Shown one piece after another: positions 18,468-26,270 of a DNA stretch of 64,000 nt (position 1 is its first letter; each line of letters begins with the position of its first letter). The stretch covers positions 310,001 through 374,000 of the forward strand of contig NZ_WWFG01000002.1 in the NCBI RefSeq assembly GCF_026127265.1, read 5' to 3'. The DNA comes from Nostoc sp. KVJ3 (lineage in GTDB: Bacteria > Cyanobacteriota > Cyanobacteriia > Cyanobacteriales > Nostocaceae). Made by a program: the position numbers and the translations under genes. A model generated the notes under the pieces. The model did not search any database and had not been told where the DNA came from. It was given only the letters and a program-made list of their open reading frames with translations.

Positions 18468-20669
18468 ATGAGCTACTGTATCAACCCCTGGTGTCTTCAT
18501 CGCAAAAATCCTGACGATCGAGAGTCTTGCCAGAACTGTGGCTCTAGTTTAATTATTAACGAGCGATATCGGGTAATTAAGCCTTTACGAGAATTAAATA
18601 AAAATCACTACACAGAAATATTTGAAATAGATAACTTAGGAACCACAAAAGTTCTAAAAGTTTTGACCAGCAATCGCCGTCGCTTGGTAGAATTATTTGA
18701 GCAAGAAGCGAGAATTCCTAGACAGTTGGAACATCTAGGAGTTCCTCAAGTCGATACTTACTTCTGTTTTTCTCCGAAAGACCGATCGGAAAAATTGCAC
18801 TGCTTGGTAATGGAGAAAATTCCGGGGCAAAATCTTGCTCATTGGTTAGAAGAAAATGGGGTATTATCTGAAAAGTTGGCAATTGATTGGTTACTACAGC
18901 TTGTCAAACTATTAGCAGGATTTCATCAAGAACAAGTTTTGCATCGAGATATTAAGCCATCTAATATCATGCTTCGTCCCGATGGAAAACTGGTATTGAT
19001 TGACTTTGGGGCGGCGAGACAGGTAACTATGACTTATGTAGAAAAACTCCCAGGAGGTGACGTTACTAGAGTTTACTCTATGGGATATACAGCCCCAGAG
19101 CAAATGAATGGTCAAGCTGTTTATCAATCAGATTTTTTCGCTTTAGGGCGGACTTTAGTGAATTTATTGACAGGTGTGCATCCGAATGAATTACCAAAAA
19201 ATCCCCAAAATGAGCGGTTAATTTGGCGAGGTCAAGCACCTCAGATTTCTGTGGGTTTGGCAAATTTAATCGACGATTTGATGACACCGTTGCCCCAAGA
19301 GCGACCCCTAGAACCGCAGAGAGTTTTAGAGCAACTTATAGCCAGCCAAGAAGAAGAAATCCAGATTAATGAGTTAAGTGCAGGACAACAAAAGTTATTA
19401 TCAAGGGCGAGGATTTTTGCTGCAAGTGGGTTGGGCAACACTTGGCGCAATTTTGGTAAAGTAATTATTTTGAGTTTAGCGATCGCCTTTTTGGTCATGG
19501 GCATCAGATATGTAGGACTACTCCAACCCTTTGAGTTAAAGACTTTCGACCATCTAATGGCACTGCGACCAATAGAAAAACCAGATCCACGCCTTTTGCT
19601 CGTAACTATTGATGAAGCTGACATTCAATATCAAAATCGAATGCTTATGCCTATTCGCTGGTCTTTATCCGACCAGGCACTCCTGCAACTTTTAGAAAAA
19701 CTGGAGCAATATCAACCCAGAACCATAGGCATAGACATCTATCGTGATTTCCCCGTCAACTCCGATTATCCCGATTTAGCAACTCGCCTACGCTCAGACA
19801 GTCGTTTTTTTGCTCCCTGTAAAATTCCTTCTCCTGAAGATGGTGTTCCCGAAGGTATTCCTAACCCTCCAGAAGTGCCAAAATCACGCCTGGGTTTTAG
19901 CGATTTTGTTGCAGATGATGACGAAGTTGCCCGTCGCCATCTTTTACATTTAACCCCTCCGGTTACGTCTCCTTGCGCCGCAACTGATGCCTTGAGTCTT
20001 CAGATGGCACTCCACTATCTAGATAAAGCAGGCATTAAGTCAAAGGTTGCTGCCGATGAGCAACTACAGATTGGCAAAGTATTGTTCAAACCATTAACAG
20101 AGCATAGCAGTGGTTATCAACACATAGATGCATCTGGATACCAAATACTGCTTAATTATCGTTCTTTGCGCTCTCCTGTAGATATTGCCCAGCAGGTATC
20201 TCTCAGAGACATTTTAGAAGATTTGGTAACGCCTGAATTAATCAACTTGGTTAAAGATCGCATAGTAATCATTGGTGTTACTGCTGCTAGTGCTACTGAT
20301 GAGTGGAAAACTTCTTATAGTGCGACAGCACTTCCTAATCGTCAAGAAGTACCAGGAATGTTTGTCCAAGCTCAGGCCATTAGCCAGATTCTGAGTGCAG
20401 TTCTCGATGGGCGGCCTTTAATTTGGTGGTGGGCTGGTTGGTTAGAAGGACTTTGGATCTGGGGATGGTCATTGCTGGGAGGCATTCTTGCTTGGTGCAT
20501 TCATTGCCCCATCCGTCGGGGAATAGGAGGTGTCATAGCACTTTCTCTGCTTTTCGGTATTTGCTATCTGACATTTATCCATGCTGGATGGATACCACTT
20601 CTTCCCGCCGCGTTAGCACTGATAGCCGTCCAAGTGGCAGTTATATCATTAGTTCCACAGACTCGCTGA
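18468..20669 (+). CDS. Membrane Ser/Thr protein kinase with zinc-ribbon start and C-terminal CHASE2 sensor
   Basis: 733 residues. The N-terminus has four cysteines (4, 9, 21, 24) in the 'zinc-ribbon plus kinase' pattern common in cyanobacteria. The kinase domain (about 33-300) has the catalytic loop LHRDIKPSN (Asp161), DFG at 179-181 and an APE-like TAPEQ. There is no clear GxGxxG loop, and the VAIK lysine is probably in KVLKVL. A transmembrane helix near 330 leads to an extracytoplasmic CHASE2 domain (about 350-650: FDHLMALRP, LVTIDEADI, GIDIYRDFP, VIIGVTAAS) and two to three C-terminal helices. It lies 37 bp after the STAND gene and 39 bp before the DUF928 gene. The substrate is unknown. 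Confidence 0.88.
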   Translation: MSYCINPWCLHRKNPDDRESCQNCGSSLIINERYRVIKPLRELNKNHYTEIFEIDNLGTTKVLKVLTSNRRRLVELFEQEARIPRQLEHLGVPQVDTYFCFSPKDRSEKLHCLVMEKIPGQNLAHWLEENGVLSEKLAIDWLLQLVKLLAGFHQEQVLHRDIKPSNIMLRPDGKLVLIDFGAARQVTMTYVEKLPGGDVTRVYSMGYTAPEQMNGQAVYQSDFFALGRTLVNLLTGVHPNELPKNPQNERLIWRGQAPQISVGLANLIDDLMTPLPQERPLEPQRVLEQLIASQEEEIQINELSAGQQKLLSRARIFAASGLGNTWRNFGKVIILSLAIAFLVMGIRYVGLLQPFELKTFDHLMALRPIEKPDPRLLLVTIDEADIQYQNRMLMPIRWSLSDQALLQLLEKLEQYQPRTIGIDIYRDFPVNSDYPDLATRLRSDSRFFAPCKIPSPEDGVPEGIPNPPEVPKSRLGFSDFVADDDEVARRHLLHLTPPVTSPCAATDALSLQMALHYLDKAGIKSKVAADEQLQIGKVLFKPLTEHSSGYQHIDASGYQILLNYRSLRSPVDIAQQVSLRDILEDLVTPELINLVKDRIVIIGVTAASATDEWKTSYSATALPNRQEVPGMFVQAQAISQILSAVLDGRPLIWWWAGWLEGLWIWGWSLLGGILAWCIHCPIRRGIGGVIALSLLFGICYLTFIHAGWIPLLPAALALIAVQVAVISLVPQTR

Positions 20670-20708
20670 TCCTAGTTTAGAAACGTCAAAAATTTTAGGT
20701 TTTGAACT

Positions 20709-21524
20709 ATGACTGAGAAGAAATTACTTCCTCAATTGATGAGCCTGAGATGTATTGTGCCTTTAGCGATCGCTAGTCTAGCAAGTTATTCTTTACCAAT
20801 CCAGGCGAAAGTTGCCAAATTAGTCACAACTGATGTTAGCCGTCAGCAAAATCAGTTAGCGCAAAAACCAACCTTACCTGACAACGGAGCGCCCGTTGGC
20901 CGCCGCAGAGGAGGAACTAGTCGCAGTGATTGTCCAGCCCTCAACATTCCAGTTACCGCCTTAGTTCCTGGTAAGGAGGCTTTAGGTGATTTTCAAGACT
21001 CCATATCTTTTTTAGGTTCAACCATCTCCGAGCATCCAACATTTTGGGTCTATACCCCAAAAGTACCAAACAGCGATCGCTCTGGAGAATTTGTCTTACA
21101 AAATGAAGCCGGAGACGATATTTACCGAAAAGTTTTAACGCTACCTCCAACAGCAGCAATTATCGGCATCAGTCTGCCATCAATTCCGAAATATTCTCTA
21201 AAAACAGGTAAAAAATATCATTGGTATTTCACAGTCTATTGTGGAAAACCAGAACCGGAAACCGGATATTTTTACGTTGATGCTTGGATAGAAAGAGTTG
21301 CGCTGACAAAAGATTTGGATATCCAATTAAAGATGCAGAAATCTCAGGATTACCTAACTTATTTTGAACAGAATCTTTGGTATGATGCACTGACAAAATT
21401 GAGCGAACAAATTCGTGGGAATTCACAAAATAACAATCTTAAAACAGATTGGATTAACTTTTTAAAATCTATTGATTTGCAAGATATTGCTCAAGAGCCT
21501 GTGACGATATTGCATGAGTTATGA
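20709..21524 (+). CDS. DUF928 family exported protein
   Basis: 271 residues with a signal peptide (hydrophobic 'CIVPLAIASLASYSLPIQA', cleavage about residue 33). The mature protein has the DUF928 features: 'RRRGGTSRSDCP', 'HPTFWVYTPKVP', 'KKYHWYFTVYCGKPE' and a C-terminal helical half with 'YDALTKLSEQI'. The family is of unknown function and in cyanobacteria regularly accompanies CHASE2 proteins, CHAT-TPR proteins and filamentous-haemagglutinin-type exoproteins, all of which are present here. It is the last gene of the STAND-kinase-DUF928 run. The downstream 21525-21892 spacer holds repeats. Confidence 0.85.
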   Translation: MTEKKLLPQLMSLRCIVPLAIASLASYSLPIQAKVAKLVTTDVSRQQNQLAQKPTLPDNGAPVGRRRGGTSRSDCPALNIPVTALVPGKEALGDFQDSISFLGSTISEHPTFWVYTPKVPNSDRSGEFVLQNEAGDDIYRKVLTLPPTAAIIGISLPSIPKYSLKTGKKYHWYFTVYCGKPEPETGYFYVDAWIERVALTKDLDIQLKMQKSQDYLTYFEQNLWYDALTKLSEQIRGNSQNNNLKTDWINFLKSIDLQDIAQEPVTILHEL

Positions 21525-21892
21525 AAAATAATTCGTAATACTTCTCTACGAGACACTGCGCGAACGACTTCGCTCAGTACAAGTTCGTAAGGGACTTCCA
21601 ACAAATAAATTATCCAATCTTGAAATAGTTGAGTATTTTTTTATTTGGAAGTCCCTAATTCTTAATGATATTAGGCGTAAGCCGTAACGCACTTGACTCC
21701 AAAGTTTTTGATGCGTTACGCTGACGCTAACACACTCTACTTAATATTTCAAAAATCAAATATGAATCCTATATTTTATTCAAATTCGAGGCTTTGGGCA
21801 AAAACGAAACATAAGTTACTAATGACTAAAAATAGTGTATTTGAAATTTATAATTCAATGATAATCTAACTCTTGAATACTACTTAATCTAG
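21525..21892. repeat. Spacer with palindromic dispersed repeats
   Basis: No gene is seen. GGGACTTCCA (21591-21600) is inverted as TGGAAGTCCC (21646-21655), a 65-bp palindromic element with AAATAAA/TTTATTT extending the arms. A second short repeat (CGTAACGCAC to TGCGTTACG, about 21681-21722) resembles one at 49788-49860. A fragment with GACACTGCGCGAACGACTTCGC (first part shown; 21550-21575) belongs to another dispersed family seen at 4810 and 54840. Confidence 0.6.
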
Positions 21893-21901
21893 GTGGACAA
21901 A

Positions 21902-22204
21902 ATGGTTGCTTGGCTTAATGTTGATAAAAACCGGCTGATTGTTGCAGATATAATTATCAAGGTTTGGAATGATTTGCAATATAAATCAATGTTCATTGCT
22001 GAACCCAAAAGGATTTTGCAAGAAGCTGGTGTAAATAACATTCCTGAAATCATAGAAATTCAGGTACTAGAAAATACCTCTGAACGTCAATACATTGTCT
22101 TTCCTGAAGAAGTTCATACTAATGACTATATAGCGGTTCTCAGTCGAGTGAGGTACAAGAACCCCACCCCCAACCCCTCCCCGCAAGCGATGAGGGGACT
22201 ATGA
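21902..22204 (+). pseudogene. NHLP (nitrile-hydratase-like leader) precursor fragment, interrupted
   Basis: The frame matches the NHLP leader consensus. 'IIIKVWNDLQYKSMFIAEP' corresponds to the usual IIAKAWKDEAYKQELL of the intact precursors at 37.5-39.6 kb. It is followed by 'ILQEAGVNNIPEIIEIQVLE', the conserved ENTS and 'YIVFPEE'. The start is taken at ATG 21902, preceded by AGGTGG at 21891. The frame then runs into the MITE-like element at 22129-22233 and ends in repeat-coded PTPNPSPQ, so the GG cleavage site and core are missing from this frame. It belongs to the same locus as the next two entries and seems to be a broken proteusin precursor. Confidence 0.65.
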
Positions 22205-22233
22205 TGTACCTCATGTGATTAGGAAACGCTATA
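22129..22233. mobile_element. MITE-like insertion in the precursor gene
   Basis: The left end TATAGCGGTTCTCAGTC and the right end (reverse complement TATAGCGTTTCCTAATC) are imperfect inverted repeats, each followed inward by TGAGGTACA. The core is 'CCCCACCCCCAACCCCTCCC', and a TA doublet at each outer end suggests a TA target. At 105 bp it carries no gene. It separates the two halves of the NHLP-type precursor. Confidence 0.6.
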
Positions 22234-22481
22234 ACGATCTGATCGGATGCATACAAAATTTACTGCCACTGCGTCCAAGACAAGAAATAGTTCTTGTTCA
22301 GAATACTGAAAATTTGCAATTTATTATTTTACCTACTCCTCCTGAAGATTTTCTTGCTGCATCTACCTTGGAAGAAATGGAAGCAATACGAGGAGGCGTA
22401 AAAATACCATCGGTTGTAAATTCGCAGCTAGTAGTTAGTAAACAGGTACTTGTAGCTGTTAACTCAGATGAACTAATGTAA
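22215..22481 (+). pseudogene. Proteusin-type precursor 3' part with GG site and core
   Basis: This 88-codon frame opens with a GTG inside the MITE, so its 5' end is artificial. Downstream it shows a leader end ('IVLVQNTENLQFIILPTPP', then 'LEEMEAIRGG', the counterpart of LSEEQLEAIAGG) followed by a 27-residue core rich in Val, Ser and Asn (VKIPSVVNSQLVVSKQ...). The core has no Cys. It is followed within 100 bp by a radical-SAM epimerase remnant, the standard partner of proteusin precursors. If expressed it would lack a proper leader start. Confidence 0.6.
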
Positions 22482-22502
22482 TAACTGAAAATATTAACAT
22501 AA

Positions 22503-23258
22503 AAAAACCGGGATAGGGTACGGCAAGAAGGAATTCCACTCGATCCTTTATTTAAAGCCTGGCGATTGCGCCAAATCCGTCGTACATTTAGCGAATTTGG
22601 TTTTGAAAAAGCAGATAGTATTGTTCATGCACCCTTCGCAATAGAGCTTTCTAAAGGCTGTTCAGTGGGATGTTGGTTTTGTGGAGTAGCAGCCCAGCGT
22701 CTAGAAGGTATTTTTTATTATAGTCAAGAGAATGCTAGTCTTTGGCGTGGAGTATTAGAGGTTCTCAAGGAAGTAATTGGCCCAGGAGCGAGTCAAGGAT
22801 TTTGTTATTGGGCGACAGATCCTCTAGATAATCCTGATTATGAGCATTTCCTGATTGACTTTCATACAATCTTAGGTAATTTTCCTCAGACTACTACAGC
22901 ATCAGCGATGAGGAATCCTCAACGAACGAAGAATCTCTTAAAATTGTCAAAAGAAAAAAATGGCATAGTGGAACGTTTTTCCCTTTTGACTCTCAAAGAG
23001 TTTGATAAAGTTCATCAGGAGTTTAGTGCAGAAGAATTAATGTCTGTTGAGCTTATCTGCCAAAATGATGAGGCTTTGGGCGCGAAAGCTTACGCAGGGA
23101 GGGCACGTGAGGAGCGTTTTCGCAAGAGGATAGAAGCTTCCAATCATTTTGATTCTACTGCTGATTCTGGTGTTTCTGAGACCATTGCTTGTGTTTCTGG
23201 GTTTATTACCAAAATATGTGTACACCGTAGCCCTTCTTGGGAGACGGATTTAGGGTGA
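22503..23258 (+). pseudogene. Radical-SAM RiPP amino-acid epimerase (PoyD/OspD-type), truncated at both ends
   Basis: The frame is open from 22503 with no plausible ATG. It reads 'PLFKAWRLRQIRRTFSEFGF' and then the radical-SAM cluster motif KGCSVGCWFCG (CxxxCxxC), 'GFCYWATDPLDNPDYEHFL', 'TTTASAMRNPQRTKNLLKLS', 'IVERFSLLTLKEFDKVH' and 'DSGVSETIACVSGFI'. This is the pattern of the family that converts L- to D-residues in proteusin precursors. The N-terminal part is missing, and the coding sequence ends at about 23215, where a GTGTACACCGTAGCC motif identical to a MITE end (48060-48074) begins. It is likely non-functional. It directly follows the broken precursor. Confidence 0.75.
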
Positions 23259-23292
23259 GGGCAAAAACTACGGTTCTCAACATAGATGAGGT

Positions 23293-25812
23293 TTAAAGCC
23301 AATTTCCTACCAAAATGAAACTTGCCCAAAAATAAGGACGCTTTTCTTTTTTTAGGAGAGCTAGTTGGGCTTGCTGAAGTGCTTTGGCTCTAGTCGCTCC
23401 TTTATTTAATTCTTGATACAACTGATTCATGATTTCACTAGTTGAAAGATCGTCTATTGACCATAAACTAGCTATCGTACTGTCTGCTCCCGCCCTAACA
23501 GCAATTCCAGCTAATCCTAAAGATGCTTGGCGATCGCCTGTAGCAGTTTCACACGAACTAAGGACTAGTAATTCGATAGAATTAGAACCAGTTGGGTCTT
23601 TTTGCTTTAGTAGGTCAATTAAATCTTCGATGTTGAGCAGTCGATCCCAAGTGAGAATGAAGGTTTTTTCGGGGTTAGAACTAAATTGACTGTGAGTAGC
23701 CAGATGAACTACAGAAAAAGAAGCTGATTGCAGTTTATTCTGGAGGTTTGTTTTGGTAAACTTGCTATCGAGAAGTTCTTCACTCTTAGGTATCTCAATC
23801 TGGATGCGGGCTAACTCTTTCTTAACATTAGTCAGTGCAGCAAATTCTCGCCCTTCTACAAGACGCTTTTGGCTGACTCCAGCAGCTAAAACCTTAATTT
23901 TTGAACTTTCGTGTAGAGGTTTTGGCTCGACAAGTTGCAACCCAGGTGCTAGAGCGATCGCATATTTTTCGACTAAATATTTCTCTTGTTGAGCATCGTA
24001 TAAAGCTGCCATAGGAATGTTCCGTAAGGAACCATCTAGGACAAATATTAAAGTTTCGATGTTATTTTTTAAATCTGCTTCTAAAGGACGAATTAACCAA
24101 TCGTATACCTGTTGAGAAAGATGTTTAACTTGGGAACTCTGGCTAACATTTGGTAGATATTGTTGTAACTTAGCAATAGTACTTTCTACCTGCTCTTGGG
24201 ATATGGCAGTTGCATAATAACGAAGTTCTTCTTGTCGAGGCAATTTGAGAATAATTGCTAATTGTTTCTCTAGAATAATTGGATAGACAACTGCCGCTGT
24301 TGAATCGCTTTTATCAACAATTTGATCGATTTCAACTCTCGATTTTAAGCAGGGTTCTCGAAGAAAATTTTCTAGTTCTGCTAATTGTAAAGATTCAATT
24401 GTAGTCCGAGCTTTTTGCAGATTATTACTCTTTAAATTAGAACTTACCTGAGTTTGCAAGAGTGACTCAACTAGCTGCCGATAGACAGGTTCGACTTGTT
24501 CTCGAAAGGAAAACTGGATCTGAGAATTAATCGCAGTCATATCCAGACGAAGAGATTGTAAGCTAACAATAGCTGCATCATAAGCTGCGATCGCTCCTTT
24601 GATATCTCCTTGGGCTTTGAGGATATGTCCTAATTGCCATTGCCACTGATAAACCATGTCAGTGGCTTGGATCGCTTGAGCCGAAAAAAGTGCTTTTTGG
24701 GTAAGGGTTAGAGCTTCTAAAAACTGCTGATTTTGTTCATAAAGCCAACCTAGATATCCAAGAGCATAAGATTCGCCACGCCGATCGCCCAGGCTTTTTG
24801 CTTGCTCAAGGGCTACAACCAACTCTTTGGCAATGTCTTTCAAGTCAGCATGAGCGATCGCCGAATACTGGTTGAGACAAACTAGACTTTCAGCAAAATT
24901 AATCCGGGCGTAAATTGTTGTTTGATTTGTCGGCAATTCCTTGACTTTTAACTCAATTTGAGGTATTATAACCATTGCTTCTGCTAACTCATTCATCTCA
25001 ATCAGCAGACGCAGATGATTGAGTTGTGCTTGCACCCAAGTATTTGCAGAGATAGATTTAGTTGCTGCTTGCTGATACAGTGAGGCAGCTTGCTGATAGA
25101 GTGAAGTTTCTTCCCCAACTTTGGCTTGCTCCCCACAATTTATAGGACTTGAGTTTTGTTTATTGATTCTGCCTTGTTGAATCTGTATTCTGTCACCTAG
25201 CGATCGTTGAGCATTACCCAGGCTTAACAGAACAGCACTTTCAGTAGTTGGGGATGGTAGTTGGCGAGCGACTTGCAAACTTAAATCTAAAACTTTTGTT
25301 GACAAATCTGGGCGATCGAGTTTTTGGAGGACATCACCAAGGCTGCGTAAGCCGTTGGCTTTATTCAGAGAATTTGGTTTCGATTCCAGGGCTTGGAACC
25401 AGTTACTTTGCTGGCGATCTTTTTCATTGTCTTGGATTAATTGGCGGCAATCGGGCTGGGCAATGTTAAAAGCTTGTAGTATCTGATTGCAAGCTTTGAG
25501 ATCCAGTCCGTTGGCTTGCATGGCTTCAGCGACGTTAATCAAATTTTGAGTCTTACCTTCTTCATTACCTGCGAGTTTGTAGGCATTGGCTGCCTCTTGC
25601 CAGATATGTACCGCTTCATCAAACTGTCCGGCTTCGTAGAGCTTTTTTCCTGCAATTGCTAATTTTGCCGCCTCTGTTGCTGGTTCTTTTGCTGCTGCTT
25701 GTTCAGACAATAGAACTGGGATGTTTATAAATAAAATTATCCCTAAGAAGACAAGGGCAGTTGTTTTCAGTATCTTAACTAAAGTGCGTAGCTTGGTTTT
25801 TCTAATTAGCAT
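23293..25812 (-). CDS. CHAT-domain protease-like protein with TPR repeats, exported or anchored
   Basis: About 839 residues from the ATG at 25812. An upstream in-frame start at 25866 is less likely, because the ATG lies in the ATGCTAATTAG overlap with the preceding haemagglutinin gene (11 bp, translational coupling). A hydrophobic N-terminal segment (VKILKTTALVFLGIILFINI) acts as signal or anchor. Several TPR units follow (about 40-450), then a C-terminal CHAT caspase-like domain with the probable catalytic dyad: His in VVHLATHSQF and Cys in LVLSSCETATGD, plus the 'SLGLAGIAVRAGADSTIASLW' region (split after 20). In cyanobacteria such proteins sit next to haemagglutinin-type exoproteins, as here. 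The substrate is unknown. Confidence 0.88.
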   Translation of the reverse strand: MLIRKTKLRTLVKILKTTALVFLGIILFINIPVLLSEQAAAKEPATEAAKLAIAGKKLYEAGQFDEAVHIWQEAANAYKLAGNEEGKTQNLINVAEAMQANGLDLKACNQILQAFNIAQPDCRQLIQDNEKDRQQSNWFQALESKPNSLNKANGLRSLGDVLQKLDRPDLSTKVLDLSLQVARQLPSPTTESAVLLSLGNAQRSLGDRIQIQQGRINKQNSSPINCGEQAKVGEETSLYQQAASLYQQAATKSISANTWVQAQLNHLRLLIEMNELAEAMVIIPQIELKVKELPTNQTTIYARINFAESLVCLNQYSAIAHADLKDIAKELVVALEQAKSLGDRRGESYALGYLGWLYEQNQQFLEALTLTQKALFSAQAIQATDMVYQWQWQLGHILKAQGDIKGAIAAYDAAIVSLQSLRLDMTAINSQIQFSFREQVEPVYRQLVESLLQTQVSSNLKSNNLQKARTTIESLQLAELENFLREPCLKSRVEIDQIVDKSDSTAAVVYPIILEKQLAIILKLPRQEELRYYATAISQEQVESTIAKLQQYLPNVSQSSQVKHLSQQVYDWLIRPLEADLKNNIETLIFVLDGSLRNIPMAALYDAQQEKYLVEKYAIALAPGLQLVEPKPLHESSKIKVLAAGVSQKRLVEGREFAALTNVKKELARIQIEIPKSEELLDSKFTKTNLQNKLQSASFSVVHLATHSQFSSNPEKTFILTWDRLLNIEDLIDLLKQKDPTGSNSIELLVLSSCETATGDRQASLGLAGIAVRAGADSTIASLWSIDDLSTSEIMNQLYQELNKGATRAKALQQAQLALLKKEKRPYFWASFILVGNWL

Positions 25813-26270
25813 GACAGATACCGAGGTTTCTCGCAAAACTAGAAGCTTCAGAGGTTGCAGAGGCAATTAAAACAATTCGTCCTTGCCGATCAAACCTCCA
25901 GCTATTTGCCTCTAAGGTGGGAGTTATTTCGGGAGATTGGTTTTGTTTTTCAGATGCGATCGCATTTTCATCAACTGCGATCGCTGCAACCCGTAACGCT
26001 CCTCCCGGCTGTGGGGGTAATCCACCTCGTCCGGTAACAATAAATTGACTTTCTGTTTGATTTGTGATACCTCTCCCCGCCGAACACCTTTGACTAATTA
26101 ACTTGCTGACATCGACTACATTTGTGGGCAAAGAGACTAACTGTTTTCTGATATCTGCATTTTGAATATTGATTACTACCTCGCCATCGAGTCGGGGATT
26201 TTTTTGGGAAAAGGCAGTGATATCGCTAAGTGGAGTCAGGTTATCACGCTTTTCTATGCCAAAAATTCCC
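25802..26270 (-). repeat. Near-identical 3' end shared by the two haemagglutinin genes (second copy 28323-28791)
   Basis: The last 470 bp or so of the two paralogues match almost base for base (offset 2,521 bp), while their upstream parts are clearly diverged. The identity continues through the stop codon and into the ATGCTAATTAG junction. This pattern fits gene conversion or a recent segmental duplication limited to the C-terminal coding region. Confidence 0.85.
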
